Below are positions 1-13,400 of a DNA stretch of 64,000 nucleotides, in pieces. Source of the stretch: Pontederia crassipes (Eukaryota > Streptophyta > Magnoliopsida > Commelinales > Pontederiaceae); assembly GCA_030549335.1 (NCBI GenBank), contig CM060196.1, positions 15,019,501 to 15,083,500 of the forward strand, given 5' to 3'. Positions within the stretch are counted from its first letter, which is position 1. Each line of letters opens with the position of its first letter. A program made the position numbers and the translations under genes. The notes below the pieces were generated by a model. It was not told the DNA's origin, searched no databases, and worked only from the letters and a program-made list of their open reading frames with translations.

Positions 1-62
1 AATTCTTATCCAATTTCTAGTTGAAATTTAACAAGGACATGAATAACATGACAGCATTCTCC

Positions 63-95
63 ACACGTGTGGCACGCAGCAACTCACACGTGGCA
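63..95. promoter_or_regulatory. Paired ACGTG (G-box/ABRE-like) elements in the distal SWEET promoter
   Basis: Two close copies of an ACGTG core followed by GC are visible (CACACGTGTGGC and CACACGTGGCAG), about 1.27 kb upstream of the SWEET start codon. Paired ACGTGGC-type boxes are known bZIP (ABA-responsive) binding sites. Function here is inferred from motif and position only. Confidence 0.35.
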
Positions 96-336
96 GAGCC
101 TTCTCTACTCCCCTCCCCTCCTCCCTATTTTTATATACGTGCACCACCATTTCGATATTATCCAAGGATAATAGATAATGTAATAATAATATTATTATTA
201 TATACATTACAACAGCATGCAAAAAGTATTATACAGGCAATAGAAGTTTAACATGAAAGAGAGAATGGAACTTTTATTAAGTTGAAAATCTAGAAACATA
301 AATTTAACTTCTTTTGAAGGGTCTATCACTGACATT

Positions 337-462
337 TCTGAGAGAGAGAAAGAGAGAGAGCTTGAGAAACTAGAAACATAAATTTTAACCTCTTCTGAAG
401 AGCCTGTCTCAGTGTCTCTGTGTCATTTGAGAGAGGAGAGAGGAGAGAGGAGAGAGAGAGTA
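337..462. repeat. GA-rich microsatellite tract
   Basis: The tract has two GA-rich blocks, at about 340-360 and 430-462, separated by sequence in which the phrase GAAACTAGAAACATAAATTT partly repeats that at about 290-305. It lies in the SWEET upstream region. GA tracts near plant promoters may bind BPC/GAGA factors, but nothing here proves that. Confidence 0.6.
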
Positions 463-598
463 TGAATGAATGATAATTAATATGATTGGGGGGTTCATGT
501 ATATCTCAGTTGGCACAAATAAATGGCAATGGATAAGACTCGTAACGCACAATGAGAGGAGTTTTTAACTGCATGCACCGCCGTGTCCCAACCTCCAC

Positions 599-606
599 TA
601 TAAATA
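599..606 (+). promoter_or_regulatory. Possible distal TATA box
   Basis: TATAAATA lies about 750 bp upstream of the SWEET ATG. It is a good match to a TATA box, but no exon is seen just downstream. It could drive an alternative long 5' UTR or be fortuitous. Confidence 0.25.
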
Positions 607-781
607 GTTCGGTTTGCCAATTGGCCGCACGCTCGGGCAAGTGTGAAAAAAGCAGCAGAAGCTGCAGAGGAGGAGGAGGAGGAGGCGGAGGCGGGTAAAA
701 AGGCTAAAAAATAATTGTTGTTTCTTAAATCTTAACCATGTATGAGAGAGAGAGAGAGAGTGGCTGGTAAAAAAAGAAAAA

Positions 782-885
782 AGTAATTGTTGTTTCATGA
801 CCATGCATGAGATGCATGCAATCACAGTTTGAAAGTAATTGTTGTTTCATGACCATGCATGAGATGCATGCAATCACAGTTTGAA
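782..885 (+). repeat. 52-bp tandem duplication carrying RY motifs (SWEET promoter)
   Basis: Two head-to-tail copies with a 52-bp period are nearly identical. Each contains CCATGCATGAGATGCATGCA, that is, two overlapping RY-type CATGCA cores. RY elements are the known targets of seed B3 regulators (ABI3/FUS3/LEC2 class). The duplication lies about 475-580 bp upstream of the SWEET4-like start codon. Rice and maize SWEET4 act in seed filling, so a seed-expression role is a reasonable but untested inference. Confidence 0.6.
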
Positions 886-962
886 ACATGGACAGGGTGG
901 TTGGGCACTATGGTTTTGAATTCTTGAACGCAGTGCCAAGTTTCTCCATATCTCCTGCACAC

Positions 963-1066
963 ACCTCTCTCTCTCTCTCTCTCTCTCTCTCCCCCCCCCC
1001 CCCCTCTCTCCCTCTCTCTCTCTCTCTCTCTCCCCCTTTCTCTCTCTCTCTCTCCCCCTCCCTCCA
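963..1066. repeat. CT microsatellite with an embedded poly-C run
   Basis: An almost pure CT/C low-complexity block of about 100 bp, with a run of about 14 C. Open frames across it are artefacts of composition. CT tracts are common near plant 5' UTRs. Confidence 0.85.
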
Positions 1067-1300
1067 TATTAATTGCACCCTCTAACAAGTGTGCAGCTCT
1101 ATCTGCGGCACCTTCACTACATGTCACACCAACAAAGCCAACCAGATTATGAGACTTCGGATAGAGTTTGATGATAATTCAAGTCCCCTTTTGCCTCGCC
1201 CCAATTCTTTATTTAATGAACTCCCATCTGCTTCGCTTGGGAGCCATTCTCTCGTCCTCCTCCACTTTCTTCTTCCTTGCCAAGCCAATTCCTGTGTGGA

Positions 1301-1308
1301 TTTATATA
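1301..1308 (+). promoter_or_regulatory. Proximal TATA box of the SWEET gene
   Basis: TTTATATA lies 51-58 bp before the start codon at 1359, with a CCAAT-like sequence about 15-20 bp upstream (GCCAATTCC). The spacing suits a transcription start at about 1330-1340 and a very short 5' leader. Confidence 0.5.
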
Positions 1309-1358
1309 CACACACATCTAATTTCTTCAGCAGTCGGGTAATATTTTTTTTCCTCGCC

Positions 1359-2143
1359 ATGGTTTCCTCGGACTCCATCAGGACTGCAGTTGGGATCTTA
1401 GGTGGGTTGCATCTCATCATCTGAGATCGTGTTCATCTTGATCCCCTATTTGATCTGAATATATCACTTGTTCCTGCATACACTTCTCTTCTTTTTTCAT
1501 GGTATCTGCAGAGGAACTGACTTCGATTGTTTATATATATGACATTTCTTAATCTCTCTGTCCCCCCCTTTATTTTGCAGGCAATGCAATTGCACTGGGG
1601 CTGTTTTTATCACCATTGTAAGAAACATGCAAATGAAATTAGTTATTCCAATCGATCACTGCTGGTTAATGCTTGAATAAGTTGAATGATGTGAATATCG
1701 TCGATGCTGCAGGCCAACCTTCGTGAGGATATGGAAGCGGGGGTCGGTGGAGCAGTTCTCGGCCATGCCGTACCTGGCCACGCTGCTCAACTGCATGATG
1801 TGGGTGGTGTACGGGCTGCCCATGGTGCACCCGAACAGCACGCTCGTCATCACCATCAACGGCGCCGGGACGCTCATAGAGCTCTCCTACATCTTCCTCT
1901 TCCTCACCTACTCCCAGGGCAGCAAGCGCCTCAAGGTGCTCGCCATGTTCCTCCTCGAGCTCGCCTTCATCGCCGTCGTCGCCATCCTCGTCCTCACCCT
2001 CGCCCACACGCACCAGCGCCGCTCCATGGTCGTCGGCATCCTCTGCGTCTCCTTCTGCATCATGATGTACGCCGCCCCGCTCTCCGTCATGGTACGCCCG
2101 CGGATCGCCGGATCATTAAATTCATCCATGCATACAGTGATTC

Positions 2144-2196
<53 letters not shown>

Positions 2197-3291
2197 TGTG
2201 TGTATATATATATATATATATGTGTGTGTGTATTGGAAATTAAATACTTGCGCATATATATCATCAACCATGTATATCTATGGGTCCTCCGCATGAACTC
2301 TTACGCCTCCCTTTTTCAATTGTTTGTGATGACTAAAAAAAAGATCTCAAGTTGTTGAGCTTAGGTATTAATTCTTGTAAGGTTGCAAATATTTCTCTCA
2401 TTTCTTTGTTTGTAAAATGTTTATGTTGGGTGAAATAATTAATCCTCATGTTGGGATGCAGAAAATGGTAATAACGACCAAGAGCGTGGAGTACATGCCG
2501 CTCTCCATCTCTATCGTTTCCCTGTTAAACGGCCTTTGCTGGACTGCCTACGCCCTCATTCGTTTTGATCTCTACATCACTGTAAGCAACTCCCCCCCGC
2601 CCCCCCCCCCCCCCCCCCCCTCTCTCCCCACCCCAACTGCATGCTTTCCAAAACGTGTTTTGGAAAGCAATCTCCTCTCTCATTTTATGTGCGAGAGTTA
2701 TATGTTTGCCTTTAGGTTGCATGCTTGTGTCAGCCAAAGTTACAGGGAGATGTTTGCCTGTCTTCATACATGTATCTTTTCACTCTTCTGCAGTTTCTGC
2801 TTACATGTGTACATAAGTACATAAAGAGTGGTTGCTTCCCAACAGTTGTACAGCTTTTTTTTTGTATTCATCGTCTCAGTTTTTTGTCATGGTGCTAACT
2901 TTTGGGAAAAGAGACCATTAAGTTACAAGAGAAAAAAAAAGGTTTAGTTCTTTTTGTCTTCTGATCTTTTCAAAAGAAAAAAAGGCACTGTAAACAGGTG
3001 ATTCATAAAAGAAGAAAAATCATTAGTTTGAGTTAATATCAATCTCTTAAGTGCTTACTGTTGCATACAATGTGCATGCAGATCCCGAATAGCCTTGGGG
3101 TGCTGCTTGCAGTGGCGCAACTGTTGCTGTATGCCGTTTACTACAAATCGACGAAGCGGCAGATGGAGGAGAGGAAGAAGGCCGAGGTCGGGCTGACGGA
3201 GGTGGTGGTGAAGGTCGACGGCGCCGCCACCAACAAGGCCGGAAGCGTCCTTCCTTTCAGTAATGGCAACAGCCTGCAGCAGCAGAACTAG
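1359..3291 (+). CDS. SWEET4: SWEET sugar transporter, clade II, SWEET4-like (5 coding exons)
   Basis: Bidirectional sugar uniporter, normally in the plasma membrane. Clade II members move mainly hexoses. Exons 1359-1401, 1581-1617, 1713-2091, 2462-2581 and 3082-3291 join in frame at GT..AG borders to give 789 nt, 262 aa, which is a usual SWEET length. Two MtN3/saliva triple-helix repeats are visible. The first carries LFLSPLPTF near the N-terminus, then [20 protein letters not shown] and GLPMVHPNS. The second carries [35 protein letters not shown] and ITIPN. The paired proline motifs that act as gating hinges are intact, and the tail after about residue 225 is polar and cytosolic. The start follows the TATA box by about 50 bp, and the N-terminus [20 protein letters not shown] is typical of the family. 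Intron 3 holds a TA microsatellite and intron 4 a poly-C run. SWEET4 is assigned by similarity recalled from rice, and SWEET5-7 are less likely. Confidence 0.95.
2148..2232. repeat. TA/TG microsatellite in SWEET intron 3
   Basis: About 85 bp of (TA)n interrupted by TG steps, just after the exon 3 donor. Likely length-polymorphic. The frame that reads through it is not coding. Confidence 0.85.
2587..2632. repeat. Poly-C run in SWEET intron 4
   Basis: A C homopolymer of about 20 bases follows directly after the exon 4 donor (GTAAGC at 2582), then CT-rich sequence. Such long C runs are mutation- and sequencing-error prone. Confidence 0.8.
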
Positions 3292-3461
3292 TTGTTGAGC
3301 CGTATAGCACACCTCCATTATACACAGCGGAATCATGAAGGAGATGCGTGTTTGATTATGTATTGTTCTTACATATTTTAGAGTTTTGGTGCTCAGCAAG
3401 AAGCACTCATTAGCTCGTTGCTCAACTATAAATAGCTTTCTAATTTTTTTTCCTGAAGAAA

Positions 3462-3467
3462 AATAAA
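3462..3467 (+). terminator. Candidate poly(A) signal of the SWEET gene
   Basis: AATAAA lies 171 bp after the SWEET stop codon, in AT-rich sequence. Plant near-upstream elements are loose, so this is a plausible rather than certain 3' end signal. Confidence 0.4.
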
Positions 3468-4470
3468 AGATCTCAGAGTTGGCAAAGTCGGGTTTACTTA
3501 AGATGAGTGAAGCTAACAGCTTGTTAAGGTTCAAAGATAAATATAATTTGCACGTGTAATTCAACTATGCAGGATCGAAATTCAATTACGATTATATATG
3601 ATCAATGTAAAATTGATTTATTGTAAAGTTAATTTATACGAAGGTTTCTGATGTTCTAAATTATTAACGCTCGACTAATTCAAAATCAAAAAAATAAAAT
3701 AGTATTAATTTATTCTCTGTCAAATGACTCCATGATTCGAAATGGGAGCTACCGGTTATTCGCATAAGGGCACACATATTAATCTAATTATAAACTTGCG
3801 GCTGCAAATAATCTTTTTTCAGTTTTGGAGTTAATAATGACGTTCCTCTTCTAAAAGAAAGACACTAAATCCTGATATCTTATTTCAATGAAAATAGATT
3901 AGATATCATATCCATATACTTGTAATCCAACTAATACGATATTTCTTTTTTTTATTTAATTTTATATCCCCATTTTGAATAGAACTATATAAATTCACTG
4001 CCTGGTCTCCTTAAATACGTCACATTTTTCGATGATGTTGGGACTAAATTTTCACTTCTTTATGTAATATAAGCAAACAATCGTCGGTGCATGATACGAT
4101 TTATTGCTCTTACATAGTAATGCTCCTAATATACATTTTAGCATCTCTAACAAAAACATTGTAGCTCCATTAAAAAAACCAAGAAACCAGGGGACCCACT
4201 CCAGTTATGCTTGGGATATGAGACCACGAAGTGAAATGTGGGGAGGCAATAAAATTTATTATTACTGTACAACAAAAGTTTTGCAACTAAAAAATTACAA
4301 TTGGTATATATTTTTCCATAAATAAAATTTGCAATAAAAATAACTCCCTTTTCTTTTTTCTTTTGCCGAGGAACAATAGTTCAACAGTGGAAGGGTTCAT
4401 GGGCATGACTAAGTAGGAGAAGAAATTAGTTCAGTTTCAGTGTCCACGAACAACTCTTAACAAAGGAGGT
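3468..4470. other. Intergenic AT-rich spacer between the SWEET and E4 3' ends
   Basis: No gene or clear repeat is visible. The SWEET gene (+) and the E4 gene (-) are convergent here, so the spacer holds both 3' regions. Short open frames such as that at 4104-4325 lack any family feature. Confidence 0.5.
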
Positions 4471-7400
4471 TTATTCAACCATATCATCAGCACTTGGTTC
4501 TTCCCTGTTATGATGCCTTCTCAAACCACGAGCTTTGATGAACTCTTCGATTCTTTGTTTAAGCTCTGTGTCGGGAATTAGCATGTCTTGAGTGAGATGT
4601 GATCGGTTGAATGGATCGGTCTGCAGATAGTATCCATAACAAATATTCAGTATCCCAATAACGATAGTGATCATGTAATTAGCTTACGAAGCCAGAAACA
4701 GCAAGAAGGGTGTACATTATCGCTAAGAAGGTGTCGTTGGATGACAGCTCGATCCACTGTTACCCTCGAAGAAGGCAGGATGACTGGATCTTTCAGCAAT
4801 GTGTACTGTGAGATGAAATTTATTAGTACAAACTCAACCCAATAGAGAAAAACTTATTATCTAGTGCAGACTCAACCAATGAGAATAGCATCAATGAAAT
4901 AATCTGTGAAGCTTTGTAATTTAAATCTTCAACTGTAAATGGGTTCGTGTATACAAATAAAAGACATTTAAAAAGTCACCTTAAATAAGACAAAACAAAT
5001 TACAATGTAACAAAATGAGCAAACAGCAAAAAAATTCCTGTGCAACACTGTAGGGAGAAGTAACACACGCAATACTCACACTTAGGATTTTAATGCACAA
5101 ATGCACAGCTGAGATACATATTATGTGAGAAACCGTCAATTGCTGGTGTGGAGATGCATTGGGTGAAACACTATTAATAACTACAGAGAAAGTAATCTGA
5201 CACTCAAAACATTTTAGAAAAGAAAGTAACAGCCGGATTGAAAAATTATGCAGGCACTAGATCCCACTTGCGGCATAACTCCTTACATGTAAATTTTCTC
5301 AGTCCAATGAAACAGAGATGGAATCTGACAAAGGATATTCCTCATATCATGTTATTCCATATCCTTTGCACCTGATGTGCATCGTCATCATAAGATGTCA
5401 AAGATGTTGTACAGTTACTATCTCCAATAAGGATGCACATCAAAATTACAACATTCATAATAATCACCCAGGAACATCAAAATTTCAACATTCATAAACG
5501 TCCTTAAAATGCTCTGTTGATGAATTTCAACTTCAAGTTCCATTCACCCATATCATTTTGGTTTAAGAAATTCAAAACTCTTTTTTCAGTAATCAATTTT
5601 CTCCTTCATTTAAGAATCTAGGTTTTCTGAACCATCTAGGGGCCATATACAACCGCATACATCAGAAATGGACATGAGTGCTTTGTATGTATTGAAGAAA
5701 AAGGGAAACACTTGTACAGATACAAACCTGGATTGGATCAAGAAATTCATCTGGTATATCACCGAGGGCAGCCTCTGCATCCAATGCTTCAGAGGCAGCT
5801 GATTTGGCTTTCTGGTCAAGTTGAACAAACTCTTCGATGACCCTAGGATCTTCACCTATTTTCCACAAAATATCTGCTGCAGAAGCAAACAGCTGCAGGT
5901 AGTTCTCAAGATGTCAGTAATTTTATCCCAAAGGCAAGATCCATAGGACAACTCTCATATATATCATAGTAAAATGTACCTTCTCATTATATGAACGTCC
6001 ATCTTTTGATATTGCTGTGGGGAATATGTGTTCTTTGTCCCCTCTTGCAATATGAACATAAATCTTGGCAATCTTCACATGAATCACAAATAAATTAGTC
6101 TTTTTTTAGAGCGAGAAATTAGTCTATTTGAAAGTAAAAAAAGTAACATTTTTTAAGGAGGGAAGTCAATTCACAAGGTCTCTTTGTTACTAACTTGCTT
6201 TAGCAATTGCTTTGGTCTAAATTCATATTTCTCTGGATCTTTAACGCTGAGAGACTTCCGCTGAGGGCCAGCGAGTTGCAAAAGAAAGTAATTCAGCATG
6301 CTCGCCACTCTTTCAACCTGTAATAATGGAAGAAAGTGATACAATAATGAGCCAGAAAGAACCAAACATAAAGCTGATACAATAGTGAGCCAGAAAGAAC
6401 CAAAAGGAAATCTGATGCTATTCATATACAAAGAACTGTAATGGAAAACCATAATTTATTATTTGAAAGACTTGAACAGCTTCATATCTTTTACTTCGTA
6501 AGGATATGGGTTCACAAAAGTAGTTCTTTTCTAGCCTATTTAGTAAAATTAAACGGGACAGTAATTAGGTTATTTGAACCTGCAAATCCCTTTTGTTTTG
6601 TTTTTTTTGGCTTTTGTTAGGATTGGTGCTGCAATTAATTTGTACACTAACATGCATTTCTTACTTATCCTGCTAAGATGGATTATGAAATGAAGTGATC
6701 TTTGTCCAATAAGCATATATCAATCTACATTGAGCTTCAGCATGATTATTTTCAGAGTTCTGTTTAAAAAAATCACAGGTACATGAAAGCGCTCACCATC
6801 TCTGGAAGTAGAAAAGGTGAAGGAATTTGTTCTGATGTAAATGCAAGCATCCCAACGTCCTCATTTGCTAATTTCATATCAAATCGTACGATCTATAATG
6901 GAAGTTGCAGACACAAAAGAGCATAAGATAATGTCTACAAAATGAATATATGTCATTAGAGGATCTAATTTACAAATACTGTACATAAAGACTGATTGGA
7001 GCATACATTTTCTCGTGAATGGAATAGGCGCATTCTTTCTTCCCTCTCTTGAACTGATCTCCTTTCCCATTCAGTGATATTAGCCATCTCCGCTTCCAAT
7101 TCTTTGAGTTCAAGAATTTTATTTAAACTCTCATCAAGAAGAAAGATGCTATCATTGATGAGGAAATTCAAAAAATTCAAATAGACTCCTTTTTCCTCCT
7201 CCTTGGCAATCTGTTCATTTTAACATGAAGTGGTCAATCTGTGCTACAGTGCATAGAATATACTGAATAAAAATGACAGCATATAGATAGAAAACCTGAG
7301 TCCATGCATGGCGATGGCTAGGGACATTCCAAAGATATTCCAGCAGTTCAGCAATGTTATGACGAATTGTGAACTTATCATAGAACTGCAATTTTTTTTA

Positions 7401-10400
7401 ACACAATAAAACAGTAAGCCAATTAGGCGCATCCATCTTCCACAAAATTAACGAATTCACTAAACTAAACAATACTGTCATGAACCTGTGTGTGAGAGCC
7501 CGTGAATTCAATATCCACATACAGCTTCAGAAGATTTCTAACTAGAAAATCGAGAGATAATTGATGACCTTCAAAAAGAGATGCTGTAGTAGAAAAACCA
7601 CTGAAAATTTGATAGAAAAAGATGCTGTTATACATGTGCAATAACTTAAATAAAGTTCTAACAAAGTTAACAATATCTTGATTTAAGATTCCCTGAATTT
7701 GAAAGGAAATACCAACCTTCTTTGAGGCATCCAACAATTCAATACTTCAACCATTTTCGCTCTCAGATACGGATTTTTGACATGTGATGGACTTGCCATG
7801 AACATGATTATAAAATTCAGAAAATCATCCTGGTTATCAATTAGCAGAAGATCAGCAAATAGAAAACTGAATCTCACTACAAAATACTAGTTAGAAGAAA
7901 CGCACAAGTGCAAAACCCTCCAAAGCTTTCGGGATGCGTGCCGTTATGATTAACAAATCCATGGCGTCATCAATAAAATGCTCTGGAACACATGCAAATT
8001 CCATAGGGCAACTTGATGGTAAAGGCATTTTAAACCCACCAACAAGGTCAACCAACCATACAATCACCAGTCTGTAAAATGTCAAAGCTCTTTGAAGTAG
8101 TGCCCCATCCTTCAAAATATTATAAAAGAAGACTTAGCCAAACTAATTGAAAAGGTGATAATTGTTTCAACACCAATGCAATATCATGGAATTTTTTTTT
8201 TAAACGGGAAAGGACAACCAGCAAGGTGGTGGTTATTCAGAGTTTCATTAATTTTAGTGAGACAATATCATGGAAATTACTTGACATAATTTATAATCAA
8301 TAAACTTATTATTGTTGCTCTTGTTTTATTTCAAAAAAGAACTTCAGCAATGTAACTAATAAGGATTCAGTCTTTCATTTTGATACCAAACTGTACGAAT
8401 CAGAACAAATTGCAATTCTAAGTACTTTTTGAATGAACCAAGAACAAAAAAAGGAAAATAAAGAATGGTTCTGCTGTCAGTGCTGATGAGGGTGGATCTT
8501 TTCTGGTAATTCCAAAGAGGATGGATTGCCACTGAGAAATAGTTAAAGAAAGCAAAGCTTCTTTTAATACCCGTCGTCAGGATCCATGATGCTTGCAGTT
8601 AAAGAAGAACCTTAAGAGACCTAGGCGGAGGGAGGGGCTTGTTGCTTCATATGCCTTTCATCATACATGAAGCAAAGAAGCACAACCCCCTCACACTACT
8701 TTGCCTCTAATAATGAAGAGCAGCACACAACAGCGAATGAGAGTAAAAGACAAAGGAGCAGCCAAATCAAAACCAAACAGTTTTAAGCTAGGCTAGTTTT
8801 CAAAACAATTTTATAGCAAATGAAATATTCATATTTCGCAGCAATTTGACACAAAAAAACAAGTTAACTTAAACACCATAAAAAGGGTAAAGAAAAAAAA
8901 AGAAAAATGGTCTCAGATTGAACAACTTCAAGGTATAGAAAAAATTGATGATCCAACTATCAATTTCTTTGATGTCACGAAGCAAGCAATCCCACAGCAT
9001 GCACAAATAAAATTATGTCTATCGATCCTTTCTCAGTGTTTTGTTGCAATGAAACTAGAAAAAGAAAAAGGAGGCCTTTTGCTTGCTAGGTAACCTAGAG
9101 TACAAGGATGGGTCATGGATCTAAAATGTCCTATATGGAGAATCAAAAGAGAGGAAATATTATCAGATGACATCTCTCCTGAAAATGGTAGGAATGACCA
9201 TATACATGAACGAGTCGGAGTGGCTCCTATTAGTGAGAAAATGGTAGAGAATCGTTTGAGATGGTTTGGTCATGTTCAGAGAAGACTATTAGATGCGCCA
9301 GTAAGAAGAGTAGATCAAATAACCTAGAGTCCGATTAAAAGAGGGAGAGGGAGGCCAAGGCGGACACTTGGCGAACTAATAGAGCAAGATCTATTGGTGA
9401 ATAATATACCGAAAGGTTTGGTTACTAATAGAGCGAAATGGTGTCGTATGATCCATGTAGCCGACCCCACCTAGTGGGATAAGGCTTTGTTGTTGTTGTT
9501 GACATCTCTCCTGAAACAATTATGCATAAGAAAGGAACATAGAAGGCCACAATGATCAAATAACCTTCATGCAGGTTTGCTAGAACAACAAAGAGTAACT
9601 AACGGGAATAACCAATACCATAAGAAAGGTTTATGTATTAGTTCTGTTGATCCACAAAGAACTGCAAGTGAAAATTTACAGTCCATGTCAGCCCAATGGC
9701 AAGCAGTGTACAATATTTGTAGAGTCCTTAGAGTATGTTCAAGAAATCTTCACATGCAACAGGTAAAAGAATAAGCCCATAAGCTAAGATCTCAACATTG
9801 TACTTTCTTTTTACCAAAGAAACTATACCCTTCATAGTTTCTCCATCTGAACTCTGATACAAAAATCTCAATAATTCTGATTAATCTATTTAGAAAGATT
9901 GGAGTACTAGGGAATAACCTCCTTTCAGCTGGTTCATTTTCAGCTATGTTCAAGGTTATCACTCGAGTTAATATCAGAATTGGAGTGAATCACCAAAAGA
10001 TGACAAGATCATCCAGGCAAATGACTATAGCAATAATAATGATGACTTGGCAAACAGAAACCATAATCCACATCAAGATATGAAACATGTTTATTTTAAA
10101 CGAGCATTAGCATATATGAGCAGAATCAAAGGAAGCATACTCTCAATATTTGAGCCTCATAACAGAGTCTGTCTTGTGACAATATCTCAACTGCTTTCTC
10201 TAATCGTTTAATATCCTCCTCAAGCTGTGGGGAAGCTCCTTGGTCCCTCATGGCTTTGTAAGTAGAAAGATCATCTTCACATCGTGCTAACTCCTATGGT
10301 GCATATTATACAATAAATTATACATACTCTCTAGCATTGAAAGACAATGAAAAGAAACTAAAGGTAGATAGCAGATATTTTTTGAGGTTTATCCTTGAAA

Positions 10401-13400
10401 TAATAGGAACCTTATTTATTTTTCTGAAAACTGAACCATTACACAAACACAAATGTGTACTATAAATGTAATTTGAGGTACTAAGAAAGTATATTCCTTC
10501 ATGAATTCATCTCCTCATAAGAATAGTCCAACATTTATTTTCAACAAACTTAGAAATTCATCCTAAGTAGGAGTCTCCAATTACAGAAATAGTCTAACAA
10601 ATAAAACGATAAAGAAAATAGAAAGGAAGAAAGAAAATGCAGCTGTTTATGACAAACAATCCCTTCGATGATCTATTTGTAACAATCCAACTCATTGTTT
10701 TTTCAGGTGAAAGAAAAAGAATGACTACATAGCGATTCATTTGCATTGAAATTCAACAAGAAGCTTTACAAGTGTGAATGGAAATTTAAAACAAAAGCTC
10801 ACTAAATGAAAAAAGGACAAGGAAAGTTGGAAGAAGATATATCCCTTTCCCTCTTAATAATATAAAAATGATTTGCGGTATACAATGTTTCATTCCCCTT
10901 CACTCAATATTCTTAGGCGAGAAGTTCTTGAGGCAAATGGGTGTGTGTATGGCAACCAAGTCATACAGCAGTATCATGACTTGTCCTTTGTTCAGAGCTA
11001 GCATCCAAGGATTTATTTGTCTAATCTGTCAGCTTACTCATGTATATCCAGTTATCAAACTTAAGATGGCATTAGAGTACAAGGACCCACTCAAACATTC
11101 CTGGTAACATATACTTTATTTTCATCCACAAACTGGGCTTGGACTACTCAATGGTACATCAACACTTGAAAGAAAAATATTAAAAGTTGATGAAATGAGA
11201 AAACTTCACCTCATATACAGTTTTTTTTTTCAATCGCTATAAGTTAAACACATCAGTGACAATTAATATAACTTTTGTAATGTTGCAAAGATCAACTTAC
11301 AAGAAAAATCATCATAAAATTTGACATCAAACAAAGAAATAATGAATCAGAAATGCCAAATGCAAAGTTATAACTTGGAGATTGCTTTTGGCGAGATTTT
11401 TGGTGGTCGCATAGGCCATATGGATACAACTTAACCGTGTTTTTTTTGGACGAAACAATGTCATGTGGAGAGCACTGTACACCATGATTCTTTATTGTCC
11501 CAGAAGTGAGGTTTTGGGTAGTACATCTCCAGGGATTATTTTTGCTACTTTGACTACATAAACTTGCACATTCTACGGATTCAAAGTTTTAATTAACATA
11601 TCATTAGATGACTACAATAATCTGGTTTTATATTATATATATATATATATCAGGCGTGTATCAATAATTATGCTAACAGAGATGCAAATGTAGTGCAGTC
11701 TACCTGAGAAAGATGCTTGAAATCTGATATTGCTTTCATGAGTCCCAAGTTAAGGACACGAGCAGTCATAAAAAAACATTCACAAATGAAAGAATACTTG
11801 TCCTTTCTAACAGGCTTAGAAGTTGAAGTGTTACTGCTACCGGCACCAGAGTTTGTAGCTTCCTGGGATTCTAACATGTGATCAGACTTTAGGGTCTCTA
11901 CCCAAGCAGCAACAGCTTCAGATGTTGCATGCATAGCTGTCAATTGTCTAAACAAACACATAAATTAATATGGAGTAGACATTCACAATAAGTTAAGGAC
12001 AAAATCTTATTGATGAAACACGCACTTGAAATCCAAACGATGATTGAAAAATACATAGTTTGGATCAATTTTCTCCCTCTTTACTGCTGCGCCATCTAGA
12101 AAAGGTTCACAAAGACGAAGCATAATTGCACTAAGGTTTACGAACGTTCCAGAACTTGCACATGATATGGGATCGACCTGTTGAACGAGTGTGTTTCAGC
12201 AAAATTGGGCAAAAAAAAAATAGAAAAATGTGAACAATTAGTAAAAGAGGAAATGATGAATCATGAACAACACTTATTTCAAGGTACCTGCATTCGGGAT
12301 CTTGCTGAGTTCTTCTTAATAACCTCTGCAAGATATTCAAGAACTTTTTCTCGTGTATCTATACTCTTAAGCAAAGCGAGGAAAACATCTCCAACGCCAT
12401 CATATAAAATATTCATGACAGTTTTAATTGTCGTAAAGGATGACAACATATCAGCAGGTCGCCGAGTAGATGATTCTGAGAAGCATTGTTGACTGTGACA
12501 GTGAACAAAGTGTGACAGGATTATGAAGCGCCCAGACTTAATTGAGAGGAAACAAAAGTTCCAAACATTTTTTTTGAGAGGGGAAAGGATGACTCCCATT
12601 GTGGTTGTCATCCAGGTATGCATATAACTATAAGAGCAACTGTAATGTACAAAAATGAACTCTCAAGAAGAGAGCTCCAACACGGGCGGGGTGTACAATA
12701 GCTAACCGAAACCCCACTCCCGGAGAAGAAAAGAAGCATGAAATACAATAGTATCAATGAGAGTATGCTCCGCACAAAAGTTCCAAACATGATAACTTAA
12801 AGGCACATTCTAGTTTCGAACTTTCTGCTACCAAATCCATATATGTAGAACTCTGAGGCATAAGAATCATTCTTAAACCATCTCTCATATTTTTCTTTTT
12901 TTCATCTTGCTTTTCTTATTTGAACTCTTTATCTTATGTAATTTTTTGAATACATTCTTCATGATATCAATCACATAAATGCCCTAAGTTAACTAATGTA
13001 TATATCATATATTATGTGATGTAAGAAGAGTCCTACTGACATTAAGAGTTACAAAATTTTAGTTTGTTTTTATGTCATTTCTTTTATTATATTTCCTACT
13101 TATAATAAGTAACTTACTGCTCTATTTCAACCTTCCTTTATGTTCTTTTCATAGTTATGGTAGTCATATATCCTACCCTTAACATGATTTTAGTCCCCTG
13201 GAACCCTATTAAAGCACATGTATGAGAGAAGAATTATGCAATCAATTATGAATCCTTAAAAACTTGAGTGTTCGTATTTGTTTGCAGAGATTTGTCTATT
13301 GAGGATTATATTTAAAGGTCAACTGCCTCGGTCAATCTTTGTTCGCATTGCATCAACAAGTGTCAGTTCAAAATTTAAAATTTCAGGTTGCTAAAACGAT

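Noticed and set aside
822..1127. Open frames on both strands across the CT/GA tract
   Set aside because: Low-complexity Arg/Glu or Ser/Leu repeats created by the microsatellite. They lie in the SWEET promoter.
1704..2243. Alternative plus-strand frame over SWEET exon 3
   Set aside because: Shadow of the GC-rich exon. The spliced SWEET frame explains the sequence fully.
9577..9774. 65-codon frame in E4 intron 5
   Set aside because: Intronic, antisense to the host gene, with no domain.
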